Of a stretch of 64,000 bases of DNA, positions 23,802 through 36,065 are shown piece by piece. Source of the stretch: Hemerocallis citrina. Its lineage: Eukaryota; Streptophyta; Magnoliopsida; Asparagales; Asphodelaceae. The first letter of the stretch is position 1. Every line of letters starts with the position of its first letter. A program made the position numbers and the translations under genes. Below the pieces are notes generated by a model, which was not told the origin of the DNA, ran no database searches, and saw nothing but the letters and a program-made list of their open reading frames with translations. The stretch lies in NCBI GenBank assembly GCA_017893485.1, contig CM030361.1:140758461-140822460 (forward strand). The letters are read 5' to 3'.

Positions 23802-26800
23802 TCAGTCCAGCGTCGGCCCAAACTCTACCTCCTCATCATCAAAGTCCTCCACCTGAAAGACTCTGGCAATCCTCCTTCTCGCTCCTGTGGCGGCAGCTGT
23901 AGCCCAAAAAGAGATAAGATGCATGATATGAGTAAGGTTACCAGAAATACTATTACATGAAGCACGAAAATAAAAATTGTTTCTGTCTAGCCATAACACC
24001 CATGTCGTTGTCGCAATGGCAATGTACCACGCATCCTTCATTTCATTGCGACTCGAAGCGAATTTGGGGCCAATCCAAAAATCTTCGTATTCGCCTGAGT
24101 AGTCACTTGTTCCTAGAGCTCTCAACACCTCTACCATGGTTGTCTTACTCCTTGGGCAGTGAATAAACAAGTGATTCAATATTTCGGTCTGCCTGTTACA
24201 GAATCCACAGTCGGTCGCAATCTGTGGTTGTCTTTTGGCCAGGTTTTCTCTTATAAGGATTGCATTATTGAGCACTAGCTAGAGGAATACTCTGACTTTC
24301 AGTGGTGTTTTTGCCTTCCATAGCACCTGTGCCCAGCTGGGTCTGCATCCCCGGAAGTGAATTCGATGGTATAGGGATCTGACCGTGAAGGTCCCCTTGG
24401 TCTCGAGTCCCCAACGCAATTGGTCTGGGCCTTGGGTGCACATTGTCCCGGTCCGTGTGATGTGTGTTTGTAATTCGACTACTTGCTGGCTCAACCCTGG
24501 GGTAAGATTTCCTCAGAACGTTGGCCTCTAATTTCCCCTCTTCCAAGTCTCTGCCACAGAGATGTTGGGCCGATTTGTTCTGGCATACAGTTCTGGGAAG
24601 GTTTCCTTCAGTGTATGAGCACCACACCACTTATCTCACCAGAATCTGGTGGACCGTCCATTACCAATAGTCGACGAAACTGCTGAGTTGAACGGTCCGC
24701 TAGCTTTGGTGAGTCCCTTCCAGAATCGCGAGACCTTAGCCCCAACTCGAAAGCCTAGGCTTCTCGTACCTTTTCCTCGAAGGTAAAGCTGAATGAAGTC
24801 CTGCCATCCCTCTCCACCGTGGTGAAAGACCTTCCACCACCATTTCCCCAAAAGAGCAAGGTTCATGTCTCTAAGGTCTATGATGCCAAGCCCTCCATGT
24901 TTCTTCTTTATACAGGCAATACTCCATTTGATCAGGTGGTACCCTCCCCTATTGGAGTCTGCCCCCTTCCAAAGAAATCTTCTTCGGACTCTGTCAATCC
25001 TTTGGATAACCCACTTTGGAAGTTCAAAAAAAGACATGTAGTAGATGGGCAGATTAGACAGTACTGAGTTGATGAGTACCACCCTCCCTCCTAGTGACAG
25101 CGATTTCCCTTTCCAGCCAGACAGTCTGTCCTCCACCCTGTCAATGATCGGAAGCTAGTCAGACTTAGTGAGTTTCCTTGGTTTGAGAGGGAGCCCTAAG
25201 TACTTAATTGGGAACTCATTCGTCATACAGTTAAGGATCGTGGCGTGTTCCCGAGCTTCTTCGTCAGAAAGTGTAATGGGAATCAATGCACTTTTGTGGA
25301 AGTTAATCCTGAGACCTGACCAGGCTTCGAAATAGTAGAGGGTCCCTTTAACACAAATTGTTTCTGGTCTGGTCCCATTCCCAAAAAGTAGGGTGTCATA
25401 AGCATATTGGAGAATCGTGCACCCCCGGTTAGAGGTGGTACGAGCGACCGGCAAAATCCAACCTTTACTCCGACAATTTTCTAGCATACCCCTAAGCACA
25501 TCTGCCACAATAGTGAAAAGAAGCGGGGACAGCGGATCCCCTTGTCGGAGACCCTTCTTGCAATGGAACGACGGTCCAGGCCATCCATTCACCAAAATTG
25601 CCGTTTTACTAGACTGTAGACATTGCTTTATCCATCTTACCCATTTATCCCCAAATCCTCTCCCTCTGAGAGCTTCCAGCAAACACTCCCAGTTGACAGA
25701 GTCGTAGGCCTTCTCAAAATCCAACTTTAGAAGGAAGCTCTTGGCGTTGTTCTTGTGGCAATGGTGGATCACCTGTTCCGCCGTGGCCACACAGTCTAAA
25801 ATACATCTGCCCTTAATGAAGCCCGTTTGGGTGGTGCTGATTATACTATCCATAATGTTCCCTAGTCGGATGGCCAGGACCTTTGTGATGATCTTAGCCG
25901 AACAGTTAATGAGACTAATCGGTCGGAAATCCCCCACAGACTTTGAATCTTCCCGTTTGGGTATGCGTACAATCTCCGCAAAATTGAATATGCCCAATCT
26001 AAGATTGTTGTGGAAAAATTCCTCCATCAGTGTCATGATGTCCCCTTTAATTTCTTCCCAAAACACTTGGAAGAACATCATTGGAAAGTCGTCTGGCCCC
26101 GGTGACTTGTCGGATCCCATTTGGTAGATGGCCTCTTTAACTTCCATTTTCGAGAAAGGTGCTTCCAAGGTGGAGAGGTTGTGAGCTGAGTCATCCCGGT
26201 ATGCCTGCCAGTAATCATCCCTCAGTGGGATCCTGAAGTCATTCTTCTTCCCAAAAAGGCCCCTGTAATAATTTTGAAATGTCGTTGATATCACCTTATC
26301 GTCCTGCGATACTCTCGTATCCGACTGAATCGATAGGACGAGATTGGATCTACGTCTTGCACTCGCCACACGGTGGAAGTAGGCCGTATTCGCATCTCCC
26401 TCTTTGAGCCACGAAATCATGGACCTTTGTTGCCATTTGATCTCTTCCAGTTTGTATAGGTTGGCAATATTTTCCCGTAGCTCAAGTGGTCTGTTTCTTT
26501 CTTCTTGGGACAAGACTCGCGACTCTTCCAACCTTTCTAGTGCATCAATTTCTTCCAGAAAGGAGTCTTTTGCGCGCCAGATGGTCGAAAATCTAGATCG
26601 ATTCCATCTACGTAGCCGCTTTCGCAATCTCCGGATCTTCTCGCACCATCGGGATGCAGCGTCCCTCCCCGCAGTTCGGAGCGCCCAATTTTCCATCACC
26701 AAGTGGTGGAACCCCTGAATTTCCAGCTAGGCATTTTCAAATCTGAATTTTCTAGGCCTATGAGCTCCCTGTATTCCCACATCGAGAAGGATCGGGGTGT

Positions 26801-27465
26801 GATCAGACGTGGGTCTAGGAATTGATTTAGCAGTAGCTAACAGGAATTTAGCTTCCCAATCCATCGATACTAGAATCCTGTCCAACTTAGCCATTACTGG
26901 AACCGCTTGCATGTTAGACCATGTGAATGGCCTGTCATTAATCGGGATGTCGATCAGTTCTAGTTCCGTTATAACCCTATTAAACTCCTCTCTCTGTCTG
27001 TCGCTGGAGTCTCTTCCCTTGTGCTCAAAGGCGAATCTGGTGATGTTGAAGTCCCCTCCAACAATCCACGCTCCTGACCATCGACATTGAATATCAGCAA
27101 GCTCTTCCCAAAACACATCTCGATCCGTAGCGACGTTCGGCCGTAAACTACAGTGACCGTCTGCACCCAATTATCGGACCGTCGTATCAGCCGGGTGGAC
27201 AAGGAGAATGTTCCACTGAATACCTCAGTGCACATGAGAATATCCGAGTTGAATCCAATGGCAATCCCTCCTGAGGCTCCTGCAGATGGGCGTAACACCC
27301 ATTCCTTAATCCTGTTGCCCCCGATTCTCTTGAGTTTAAACCCTTGCTGGAGTTTGGTCTCTTGCAACCCTACCACTTCCGCCCTGGAGTTGCAAATGAC
27401 GTCCCTAACCATACCCCTCTTTCCCCTATTCCCCAACCCCTAACATTCCAGAAAAGTGTATTCAT
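23802..27465 (-). pseudogene. LINE ORF2: endonuclease and reverse transcriptase
   Basis: The start is MNTLFWNVRG at 27465. An APE-type endonuclease follows to about 26730, with VGLQETKLQ, VVGGDFN-like VGGDFNITRF, the DRILVS motif and SDHTPILLDV, so the catalytic Glu, Asp/Asn and SDH are visible. RT motifs run from 26000: DKSPGPDDFPMMFF, FRPISLINC, LKLDFEKAYDSVNW and GLRQGDPLSPLLF. The catalytic box reads QYAYDTLLF instead of YADD, so one catalytic Asp is lost. A zf-RVT-like C-terminus (CGFC, HLFIHC) ends near 23802. Breaks: a one-base shift near 27437, another near 27145, and in-frame stops at 26727, 25155 (both TAG where Trp is expected) and several between 24636 and 24276. Confidence 0.9.
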
Positions 27466-30380
27466 TGGGGGACAGTGTCAGGGGTCACTGTTGCTGTGGA
27501 GGTGGGGCCGACAGCATCCGCAGAGCTAGCTCCTAGGTCATTTTCCAAACTAGTGTAAACCCTTTCTATTTCCCAACCCCTTATTTTATTGAGCAGTAAT
27601 GCATTACGCTCATTGTCGCATACCTCCAACCCACAAGTTCTAGCTAGCAAAAGAATTTCAGAGCCTGACATGAAATTAAATATAGTAGCTAAAAACATTT
27701 TTGTACCTCCATTGTCGAATTTCGCGGCTTTGGCTGCTACCGCAATCTCCAAATAGTCATCCAGGGACTCCACATGAGCCCGCTTAGGTGAGCGCTGAAC
27801 TCTGAGGCCAACCGTTCTGCGTGAGGTACCAGAGCTGGCTCCAGGTGCTGATTCTGGAAGTGTAGCCAAAACCATCTCTGGCGAGATGTCCCTCTGCGTG
27901 TCGGCAATGAACTCTTGATCCTCTGAATCATCATCCGTGAAAGAAAAATCCTCTTCAAGATTTAAGCGACCGTCCAGGTCCTCATCACTTTCTGATTGCT
28001 GAGCATCCTGTTGCAGCTTAGATTCTCTCTTTGTGGACTCCTCATTGAGCCCATAGACCGGTGTTTTAATAATCACGGACCCCTCAATGGGCCCGCTATC
28101 CGTCTGACAATGTGACTGATTGTTCCCAGCTGTATAGGACCCCTCTTTGGGCCCATCAACATCTATAAGAAGTGGACAACCCAAGCTTTCCACGTGAGGA
28201 ATATTCATCTCCTTAACCGACTCCGCTGGAGCACGATAACTCGCTCCACCGCGATCCAACATACCCTCTTCCTCGAAAATTGCCCCCTCCTTTTGTCTTC
28301 TATCAGCGGTGAACTCACCCCCCTCGCCAGGTGGCAGAACATGATAGGGGGTGATTTCTGCAGGTTCAGAGCCCTTTGGATTCCGCGCGACGCTTGAAAA
28401 CCCCAACTCATCTTTCTTCTTCTTCAGAACTTCAATGTTTAGCTCAAACTCTCCATCTCCGTTGTCTTCTTTACCAAAAGAGTCTTACCCCAAGTTTAGA
28501 GCTTTGTTCGCGCTCTCTATTGGGTTCTTTTCCTGGGAGATCAGATCCAAACAGAGCTCTTTCCCCAGAGGGGTCTCTGCCTCTGGTCTCCTCTGCTCCA
28601 CAGTCGCCACTTTTTCTTTTGCTGGAGCAAACCAGAGTTTTTCTACCCACTTTCTGGTCGAAAGAGCTCTACCACTTTTCGTCTTCCCCATGCTATCGCT
28701 TTCCTTCACCAGCTTCTGTCTCGATGTCTGCCGTTCGTTACAGAGGTCGTTATTGCCATCTTTGGGGCCTGCAAGGCCTGTACGTCCTCTTTGAGCCACA
28801 GCGCGCTCCTGTCCCTCTGCATGCCGAGCTTGACCACCAAAATGGGTAAACTTGTTTTTCTCTTTTGGGTGGTTGGCCTCTGTCCCTTCGAAACAGTCCA
28901 ACTCTGGAGTCTGTCCTCCCCTGTCTTTGGTTCCCCTGGTCAAACCTCCATGTTGACCATCGGGGGGTGTTCTTGGGCTCCGGTGTTCTGATCCCTCTGC
29001 CGCTCCCTCTTGGCGACTCTCCGTCTCCTTTACAGTGTTGATCACCTCTCGGTGAGCTCTCTCTACTTCATGAGCTCCATCGATGGTGAGCTCCCACCCT
29101 GGTGGTGATAGCACCTGCCTATAGGATCTACTGTCTCTGATGGAAGGCAGTGGTTTGGGGGAAGTGATGGGCTCATCCACCGTCTCCGCTCATTTGTCGA
29201 GTACAAAGCGAACGAGGTAGGCCTCTTCGAAGGAGTAGATTTTGGCAAATCTAGGCATTAATCCGATGTCTCAACTCCTAACTAGTATCTTCGCCGATAC
29301 TAGTTCTGAGCGGCGAATGGTTTTCTCGTCAATGGCTTCCACCGTGCCGAACTCAGCCACAATCTCTTGGAGAGCTTCCTTCTTCCAAAAATGAATGGGT
29401 ACGTTGTGTATCCATACCAAGTATCTATCACCTTGCGGCAATTCAGCTCCAAAGTTTGGAGACCATGGTGTGAAATCCACCTTGAAGAATCCAAAGTCGA
29501 CCGTCCCCCCTCCGATGACTTCAATCACCTTCTGTGTTGAAGGGAATGAGACCAAAAATTGTTGATGACACAGCTTCTTAACCACCCAGTCACGGTGGGC
29601 TCGCATTGGCCACCTGAGATTCAAGGCGTGGAGGAAGTGCGCTTCGGAAGGGCATCCTGACCGGACCCTAGCTATCGCACACCATTGTTGGAGCCAAGCT
29701 TCTTCATTCTTGATCACAGCTAGGCTATTAGCCAGCTTGATATTGGTGGGGCTCTCCAGCGACTTCCCTCTGAGCACTTGCCTCTCTTCATCCAAACTGG
29801 AGCTGATGACATTAGTGCACGAGTACGACATATGGCCCCACTTCAAGCATCTAAGGCAGCGAACTTCCTTGGTACATTCCGTTCGGAAGTGGCCTAGATC
29901 CCCACAATTGAAGCATGGAACGGGTTTTCTTTTACCCTTTCTCAGTTTTTTCTTTCTGTAATCACTTTGAGCGTTTTTGGAAGTAGGGTTGTAGATGTTG
30001 TTTTCATGATGGATTGGAGGAGAGGTGGAGTTGTGCTTCCTCTTACCCCCTCTGTCCACCACTACCCACTTCTCCGCCTCCTCCACTCCTCGAGTTCGTT
30101 CCACCATCCCTTGTGGCACTCCATTTGGATCCCCTCGTTGGGCCCTAACGGTGGTGTCCTTGGGGGGGTCTGGAGCTTTCTCGCTGGCTTGGATGTCGAG
30201 GCACTGAATGGTTGGGCAGGTGGTCGAGGGGAGTGCAAGAGAGGATGACTGGGTGACGGGGTGAGACACTGTTACATTGGTGTTATTGTGGTGGGTATTG
30301 TTTGACGTTTTGAGAGCATGATAACCCCTATCACGGTTGTGGTGAGGTACTGTTACATTGGTGTTTGAGGCTTTGTTCAA
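27462..30380 (-). pseudogene. LINE ORF1: CCHC and DUF4283-like protein
   Basis: One continuous minus-strand frame of about 970 codons holds three in-frame stops (TGA at 29271-29273, TGA near 29190, TAA at 28485-28487). Two CCHC knuckles (CFNCGDLGHFRTEC and CLRCLKWGHMSYSC) come first, then a DUF4283/RRM-like region (WPMRAHRDWVVKKL to VEAIDEKTIRRSELV). A long polar, acidic linker follows to 27462. No ATG is visible at the left edge of the open frame, because a stop lies just upstream, so the true N-terminus is damaged. The stop overlaps the ORF2 start as ATGA. Plant L1 ORF1 proteins bind RNA as part of the retrotransposition complex. Confidence 0.85.
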
Positions 30381-30384
30381 TGCC

Positions 30385-31059
30385 TCCTACGGAGAGCGAT
30401 GATTCTCTCTGTTCCTTGTCTCAATGACGCACCTCTGAGGGCGTTGCTGGATCGGGGGGGGGGGGGGGGTTCTTCTCCGCTCCCCGAAGCGAGTAGGAGG
30501 ACCCTCTCCATGGGCCCTTCCCCTCGGTGGTGATTCCCGATGATGGCGATGATGAGCCTCGCCTCTCCTCCCCTGGCGTTGAGGTGCACTTCAGTGTGCT
30601 CGCCTTAGGGAGAGCGCACGCCTGAGCCTATGGGTATCCCTTTTCAGGTGGTGAGTCCCCGCATTAGCTGGTGCATGGGTGGTTTTGACAGTAAGGATCT
30701 CTGTAGGCAATATGATCCGGTGCTATTCTTGAAGCAAGTGAGTTGAGGTGTTGTGGTGTTGAGGTGAAGTCGAGGTAGGGGGGGTGGTGGTGGAGTCGGA
30801 GTAGCGAGCCCTCTCGTTGGGCCCGCACCCGCTCAGCTCAGCCTCAGTTAGAGTCATGGTGGAATGCGGCAAAGGGTCTGAAGCAGCAACGGCAATGAGG
30901 GTAGGAAAGGTAGAAAGGCAGCACGTAGAAGAGGGGAGGTGTCGTGGGGGGAGGGGAAGGGGTGCAGGAGAGGAACAGAGGTGTCAAGGAGGGGTCGGAG
31001 ACTCTAGGCACTTCTTCGAAAGCTTCATCTCACGAGTAGCTTCATCTCACGACAATAAG
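30385..31059 (-). mobile_element. LINE 5' UTR region
   Basis: G/C-rich purine-biased sequence with a 16-base G run near 30454 and a duplicated AGCTTCATCTCACGA word at 31021-31051. It contains no convincing frame. The 5' end is set at the ATGCATG duplication. Confidence 0.6.
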
Positions 31060-31157
31060 ATGCATGTTTATAAAGGGCCGGTATTGTTTTGGACGCAATA
31101 AGATGTTGAGTCCTTTGGGGTGTTGAGTCCTTTGCGGCAAAAATGACCAACCTGTAG
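31060..31157. repeat. Right arm of palindromic element, then TE-like end
   Basis: Contains the inverted complement of the arm at 23489-23532, with a directly repeated GTTGAGTCCTTTG between the two conserved parts. It is followed by TAGGGCCGGTCCTGAGG, a word I associate with DNA transposon ends in plants. Confidence 0.6.
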
Positions 31158-31292
31158 GGCCGGTCCTGAGGTATTTGAGGCCTTAGGGCGAAAAAAATTG
31201 GGCACTCTATAAACACTCATGTATTTTTATATATATTAATAAATTATAATATAACGGCGGGGGACATAAAACAATACCCAGAAAAATAAAGA

Positions 31293-33767
31293 TTACCTTT
31301 GATTAATTTGCTTTATGACACCAAATACTTCATATTTTTTATTAAGTATAGTGACCGCGACACTTGCACTTGCCAAAAAAGGCTTGTGATCGATTGCACG
31401 ATATGCACAAGCTGCCAATACATGAGAACATGAAATATGATATAGTTGAAATTTTATACATGTGCATGTTTTGAAACCCAAGTTAACAGTGTGCAAGTTC
31501 CCACCCTTCTTTTCTCCATTTACCATGCGTAGATCCGTTTTGACGGAAAAAAACTCCAGGTTGATGATGAAACATTGTAACCTCATGTCAGTTTGCTCTC
31601 TCACGGCGACTATCGATCAATTCATGTACTTTTCGAGCAAAAATATTCTCTTCAGATAAAAATTTATTGGCTTCCTGTCGACGAGTAGTAAAGTAAGAGT
31701 TTAGACGATAGAAGATCATTTTCACAATTGCAGTTACCGATAAACTACGGACACTTTTCAAGACTGAATTGAAGACTTCTGATAGGTTCAGAGTCATTAT
31801 GCCGTATCTTCGACCTTCATCTGCATAAAGTGCCAATTTCTCAACCGGTTTCTCTTTCAACCAATTAGCCGCCTCGACATTGATAGTTTCAAGTTCAGCA
31901 AGTTTGATCTTGAACTTTTTAGGTTGGTTTTGACACGCTATAATTTTGGGATTTTTTTGCAATGCCTTGCTACCAAATTTACTGAAGAAATTTATGGCAA
32001 AATGACGCATACAATAACGATGATATGCATTAGGTTCATTCCAAGCTCCATTTTGCAATTCCATAGTAGACAAAATACCAGCATGCAGATCAGAGATAAC
32101 AAACAACTCAGTATGATCGGTGACAAAATACCGAATGCAACTCATAAACCATGTCCACGTATTTATATTCTCTCCATCAACTAACGCAAATGCAAATGAA
32201 AATAAGCAATCATTCGCATATGAGAAAATAGCAATTAACAAACAGCCCTTGTACTTACCGTACAAGTGAGTCCCGTCAACACTAATAACAGGTCTGCAAG
32301 ACTTGAAACCTTCAATTGAAGGACCAAATGCCCAAAATACTCCCTTGAATATTTCCTCGTTAGGACTAGACTGATATTTATCCCAGTGGACAACGGTTCC
32401 TGAATTTGCTGCTTATATTACTGATAGTAGAAAAGGCAACTTCGTGTATGCTTCTTCGAAGGTACCGAACAACATCTCAATTGCCTTTTGTTTTGAAATC
32501 CAAGCTTTCTTATATGAAATCTGATAATTATATTGTACTTTCACTATCTCAATAATGGCCCGTGGTGTTAAACCTATCTCAGACTTAACCACACTCACAA
32601 TCAAATTGCAAACAAGGTTAGAATCAACTTTACAATGGTCCTGATTCAACGTGGGATTCGTACAAGTATGAGGCCCAACTATATTTTTCACCACGAAATT
32701 TGTCCCGCCTTTTAGAACAATTGCTCGTAATCTCCAAGGGCATCCACCATCACTTACTACTGGGGGACTTTGCACCATCTCCTCAATTGTACATTTTCTA
32801 GGTGCCATTTTACATTTAACAGTGTACAATGACGGTGAAGATTTCAATGTGACGAATTCACGATGTTTCTTGATAGAATACAGCTTCACAGCCTGCTGAA
32901 TCAACTCTTTACTTATAAACTCTTGTCCAATGGTACAATTTGTCTGTATTAGATGAACCAGACGACTTTTGTGGAATTTGATGTACTCTAGCACCTTGTG
33001 TCATCTCCTCGGTAACATGAGCGTTAACAATGGCATAGCTATCAGTAGCTCTCACTTCATTAGAACTGCTGTTCATAGGATTTACATTTGCTACATTATC
33101 ATCTTCGTCCCCATCATCATTTTCGACACTCTCATCAACTTTATCGTCTATTTCTTCCTCTTCATCATCATCATCTAATAAGTCGCTGTTAATAGTAGCA
33201 TTTTGAAATAATTCAAACAAAGTTTCATTTGGAACAGTCATGAACCGAACTAGGTTGAGTGGCAACTTAACTTCTGTAGAATCCGGGTTTGTTGTATTTG
33301 TGAAGGTGTCTTCTTGTGAGGACAGTGGGATTGCTTGTGAAGTTTGAATGGGGTTAGACCTCATCTGCTGTGTCGGTACTACCCGTACGAAGCTTGAACT
33401 AGGAATATCATGTGGCTGAGCATTCAAAATTTGGATTTGCTGAATATATAACTTTAATGCAGACCAAGTACAATTGGGACAAGTGTCATAGCAATATTGG
33501 CTTCATAGCATTATCAGTAGAAACAAGCACTGTCATAAAATACTGACCATCTCCTTTTTCTGCTGCGTATCGAGCTAAAATTTTCACATTCCATTGATCC
33601 CTATCCCAATTAGTAACTTCATAAATATTCTCAACTATTTCTGCCAATGTAATGGTACGAGGTATCCAAACTATTTCAGGATCCACCGCACTATAACAAC
33701 AACCAATCTTTGGATTACGAATTATTTCACCACCAATGTATAATAAAATAGGAATATCGTAATCCAT
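31293..33767 (-). pseudogene. MULE (MuDR-like) transposase, broken
   Basis: Pieces in minus-strand order: an N-terminal PB1/ubiquitin-like region (33767-33486, YDIPILLYIGGEI); an acidic linker (33427-32909); the MuDR DNA-binding domain (32994-32413, CPWRLRAIVLKG and GPHTCTNP); the MULE catalytic domain (32412-31588, DGTHLYGKYKG with the first Asp, then SDLHAGIL where SDRHxG is usual, and CMRHFAINF); and a SWIM zinc finger (31604-31293, CTCIKFQLYHISCSH). A TAA stop at 32413 lies in the same frame as the catalytic domain. Frame changes occur near 33450, 32950 and 31595; the first two could be introns. Transposition without help is unlikely. Confidence 0.88.
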
Positions 33768-34129
33768 ACCTACATATATTTATACGAATATATGAGTTAT
33801 TATCCACCCAAAAACAAAACCTACGAAAATGAACAAAATAATAGGCCAATATGCATCGTACCTTCACAAGCTTATTCGAAAGGATATAGCCGTAGATATT
33901 TGGGTATAAGAGTTGAAGTTGCTATCCTCTTCAAGTATATCAAAATTCCAAAATTTAGATCTTTTGGAAGATGGGTTTAGAGTTTTCAGAGCGATTTTAT
34001 GGGTTAATCGACGAATTTTTGTGATTATTTGACGAAAATGAGATGAAAGATGGGTTAGGGTTTCGGGGTTACAAGAGGAGGAGGAAGATAGAGAATTAAA
34101 GAAAAGTGAGATCTGATTTCGAGTTTGGG

Positions 34130-34320
34130 GGTTAAAGACCTAATCGACACTCGCTTTTTCAAAAAGCGAGTTTGGGATAAATCCCCTCACTTTTTGAGAA
34201 AGCGAGTGTAGGCAGGTGCAGAATCTAAACCTAGGACTCGCTTTCTGAAAAAGCGAAGAGGATTTAGCCAAGCTCGTTTTTTCAGAAAGCAGTAGGACGT
34301 TTTGAAATTTTTTTAAAAAA
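34130..34320. repeat. Cluster of CTCGCTTTTT / AAAAAGCGAG palindromes
   Basis: Four variants of one self-complementary motif occur within 170 bp. The best is near 34148: ACTCGCTTTTT, a C, then AAAAAGCGAGT, 11-base arms with one spacer base. Others are near 34185, 34238 and 34270. They lie upstream of the MULE transposase on its 5' side. Confidence 0.75.
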
Positions 34321-34429
34321 AAAGGTCAGTTTGGAAAAAACTTTCAAAAAGTGGGACAGTTTGGGAAAAAATTCACATTTGGGTATGGTCGCCAAAACCA
34401 TCCCCTCTTTCCTCCATTCTAAATTCTCA

Positions 34430-35070
34430 TCCTGCCATTAATCCCGCTATAAATTCCCAATTCTTATCCCGCCTTCAGCAGTTGGATAAATACGGTCATT
34501 GAGACTGGATCTGAAATAGTTCATAATTTCTTTTTTTTTGGGGGTTTCGGTATCTTCCTGCAGCGATCTTGGCAATCTTTGCCCTCGAAGGTGAGATATT
34601 TACGCTATACTTTTAATAGATTCCTGTAAACTCTAATTCTTTGCTGTGATTGATCTTTTTGGAATGACTTTTGGGTTTACTGAACATGTAATCCGAAAGC
34701 GGGAGTTGTCAAATTTCAGTCTTTGTGATGAATTTTAAATATTCTATCTGTAGGATTTTTAATGTTATTAGTAAAGATGTTGGATACGTATGTCTCAAAA
34801 AGTTATCCTTAATCATTAAAATTGATGTTGTTTAGTTACATATATTTTGTTTAATATCATCGTGTTTGCAATTTATATCATAATGTTTGACATTAGTTAC
34901 TTTGTCTTGCCATTCTGTGATGGGTATGAGCATCCTATTTTAATATGCATTAATATGCACTTGATTCTCACTTTAAGCCGAGTGTCTAATTTTGTTAACT
35001 AAGAAGCTACCGACTAATTTGACCATGTTATTCAATATAGATGGACTTTATCCTTGATGACATAGAGGTA
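34430..35070 (+). promoter_or_regulatory. Possible promoter, 5' exon and intron of an unknown gene
   Basis: A TATA-like GCTATAAATTCCC (about 34448), a pyrimidine-rich leader, and a good splice donor (CTCGAAG|GTGAGA, about 34590) suggest a 5' UTR exon. A TTCAATATAG acceptor then precedes ATGGACTTTATCCTTGATGA at about 35041. This may be the start of the gene whose Harbinger-like part lies at 41850, but no shared frame proves it. Confidence 0.3.
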
Positions 35071-35213
35071 TTAAAAGTTTATGCGGTTAACATCATGCAA
35101 ATCACTACCGGTACAGTTCTTATGTTTTTTTTTTTTTTTTGTGTGGGGGGGGGGAAATAAGAGAAGAAACAAGAATATTGACAGAGGCCCCTCATAATAG
35201 AGAGATTTGCTTA
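35071..35213. other. Spacer with poly-T and poly-G runs
   Basis: A T run (about 35127-35140) is followed by GTGTG and a G run of about 10 (35146 onward). No gene. Confidence 0.5.
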
Positions 35214-35579
35214 GACCATCTCCAACCACGCTAGCCATTCCTCTATATTAGCCAAAATAGCTAGTTTAGAGATAAAGATATGCTCCAACGGGACTCGCCA
35301 AATCACTTGCCAAAATAGATTTGGCAGATTCACTCGCTAGATCTGGCGAGTTTCAAACGCTCGCTAAACTAAAAAAAATTGCGATATGAAAATAATCGCG
35401 AAAATTGCGTATTGAAAATTAATCGCGATCTAAAAAATTGCGATCGTGAAAATAATAGCGATTTGAAAATAATATCGCGATCTGAAATCCTTGCGCAATC
35501 TGAAAATCTTGTGAAATCCTTGCGCAATCTGAAAATCTTGTGAAATCCTTGCGCTATCTGAAAATCTTCACAAGATCTG

Positions 35580-36065
35580 TGTTCCAGCTCAAGGAACAAG
35601 TGATACTGGTGCCGGAGTAATGGGGGACTAGGTTGCAGCAGCTGCAGTAGTATGGAAGGAGAAAGGCAGGTGAAGCTGCAGCAACTACAGGAGTATCTGA
35701 TGTATCAGTTAGTACACTTGCAGCAGCTACAGTAATATCTGATATATCAGTTAGTGTGTCAGCTAGTTGTATAAATTGATATTGTTCAGGGGGTTCTTTG
35801 TAAAACACTCCAGCTGTTAGGACAGCTGGCGTTATTCAGTTGGGTGTTAGAATTGTGGGTCCCGTTTAATACCGGCCTAACTAACTAGTGCTGGCCTTGT
35901 GTATAAATCCCCCAACTCTGTAATCAACATTTTCATGAATGAAAGTTACTTTTCTTGTTCATCCTCTTCACTCTTGTGTCGCCATTGCTGAGATATCTGC
36001 AGGTCGCGATGCCAAGAAGAAGAGCACAAGTAGTTGCAGACGTCGTCGACGAGCAACTTGGATCA
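35580..36065 (+). repeat. Chromovirus 5' LTR
   Basis: 486 bp, TGTTCCAG...TTGGATCA. It carries the TATA-like box at 35901 and, near its 3' end, the first 19 codons of gag (36009-36065). Confidence 0.95.

Larger units (their letters stand above)
23533..31059 (-). mobile_element. L1-type LINE, full-length but inactivated
   Basis: A ~7.5 kb non-LTR element in minus orientation: 5' UTR (about 31059-30385), ORF1 (30380-27462), ORF2 (27465-23802), and a 3' UTR ending in eight A residues (plus-strand T run at 23533-23540). ATGCATG stands on both sides (23526-23532 and 31060-31066), a likely target duplication. Both ORFs carry nonsense and frameshift changes and the RT active site is altered, so it is dead unless helped in trans. 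Confidence 0.88.
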
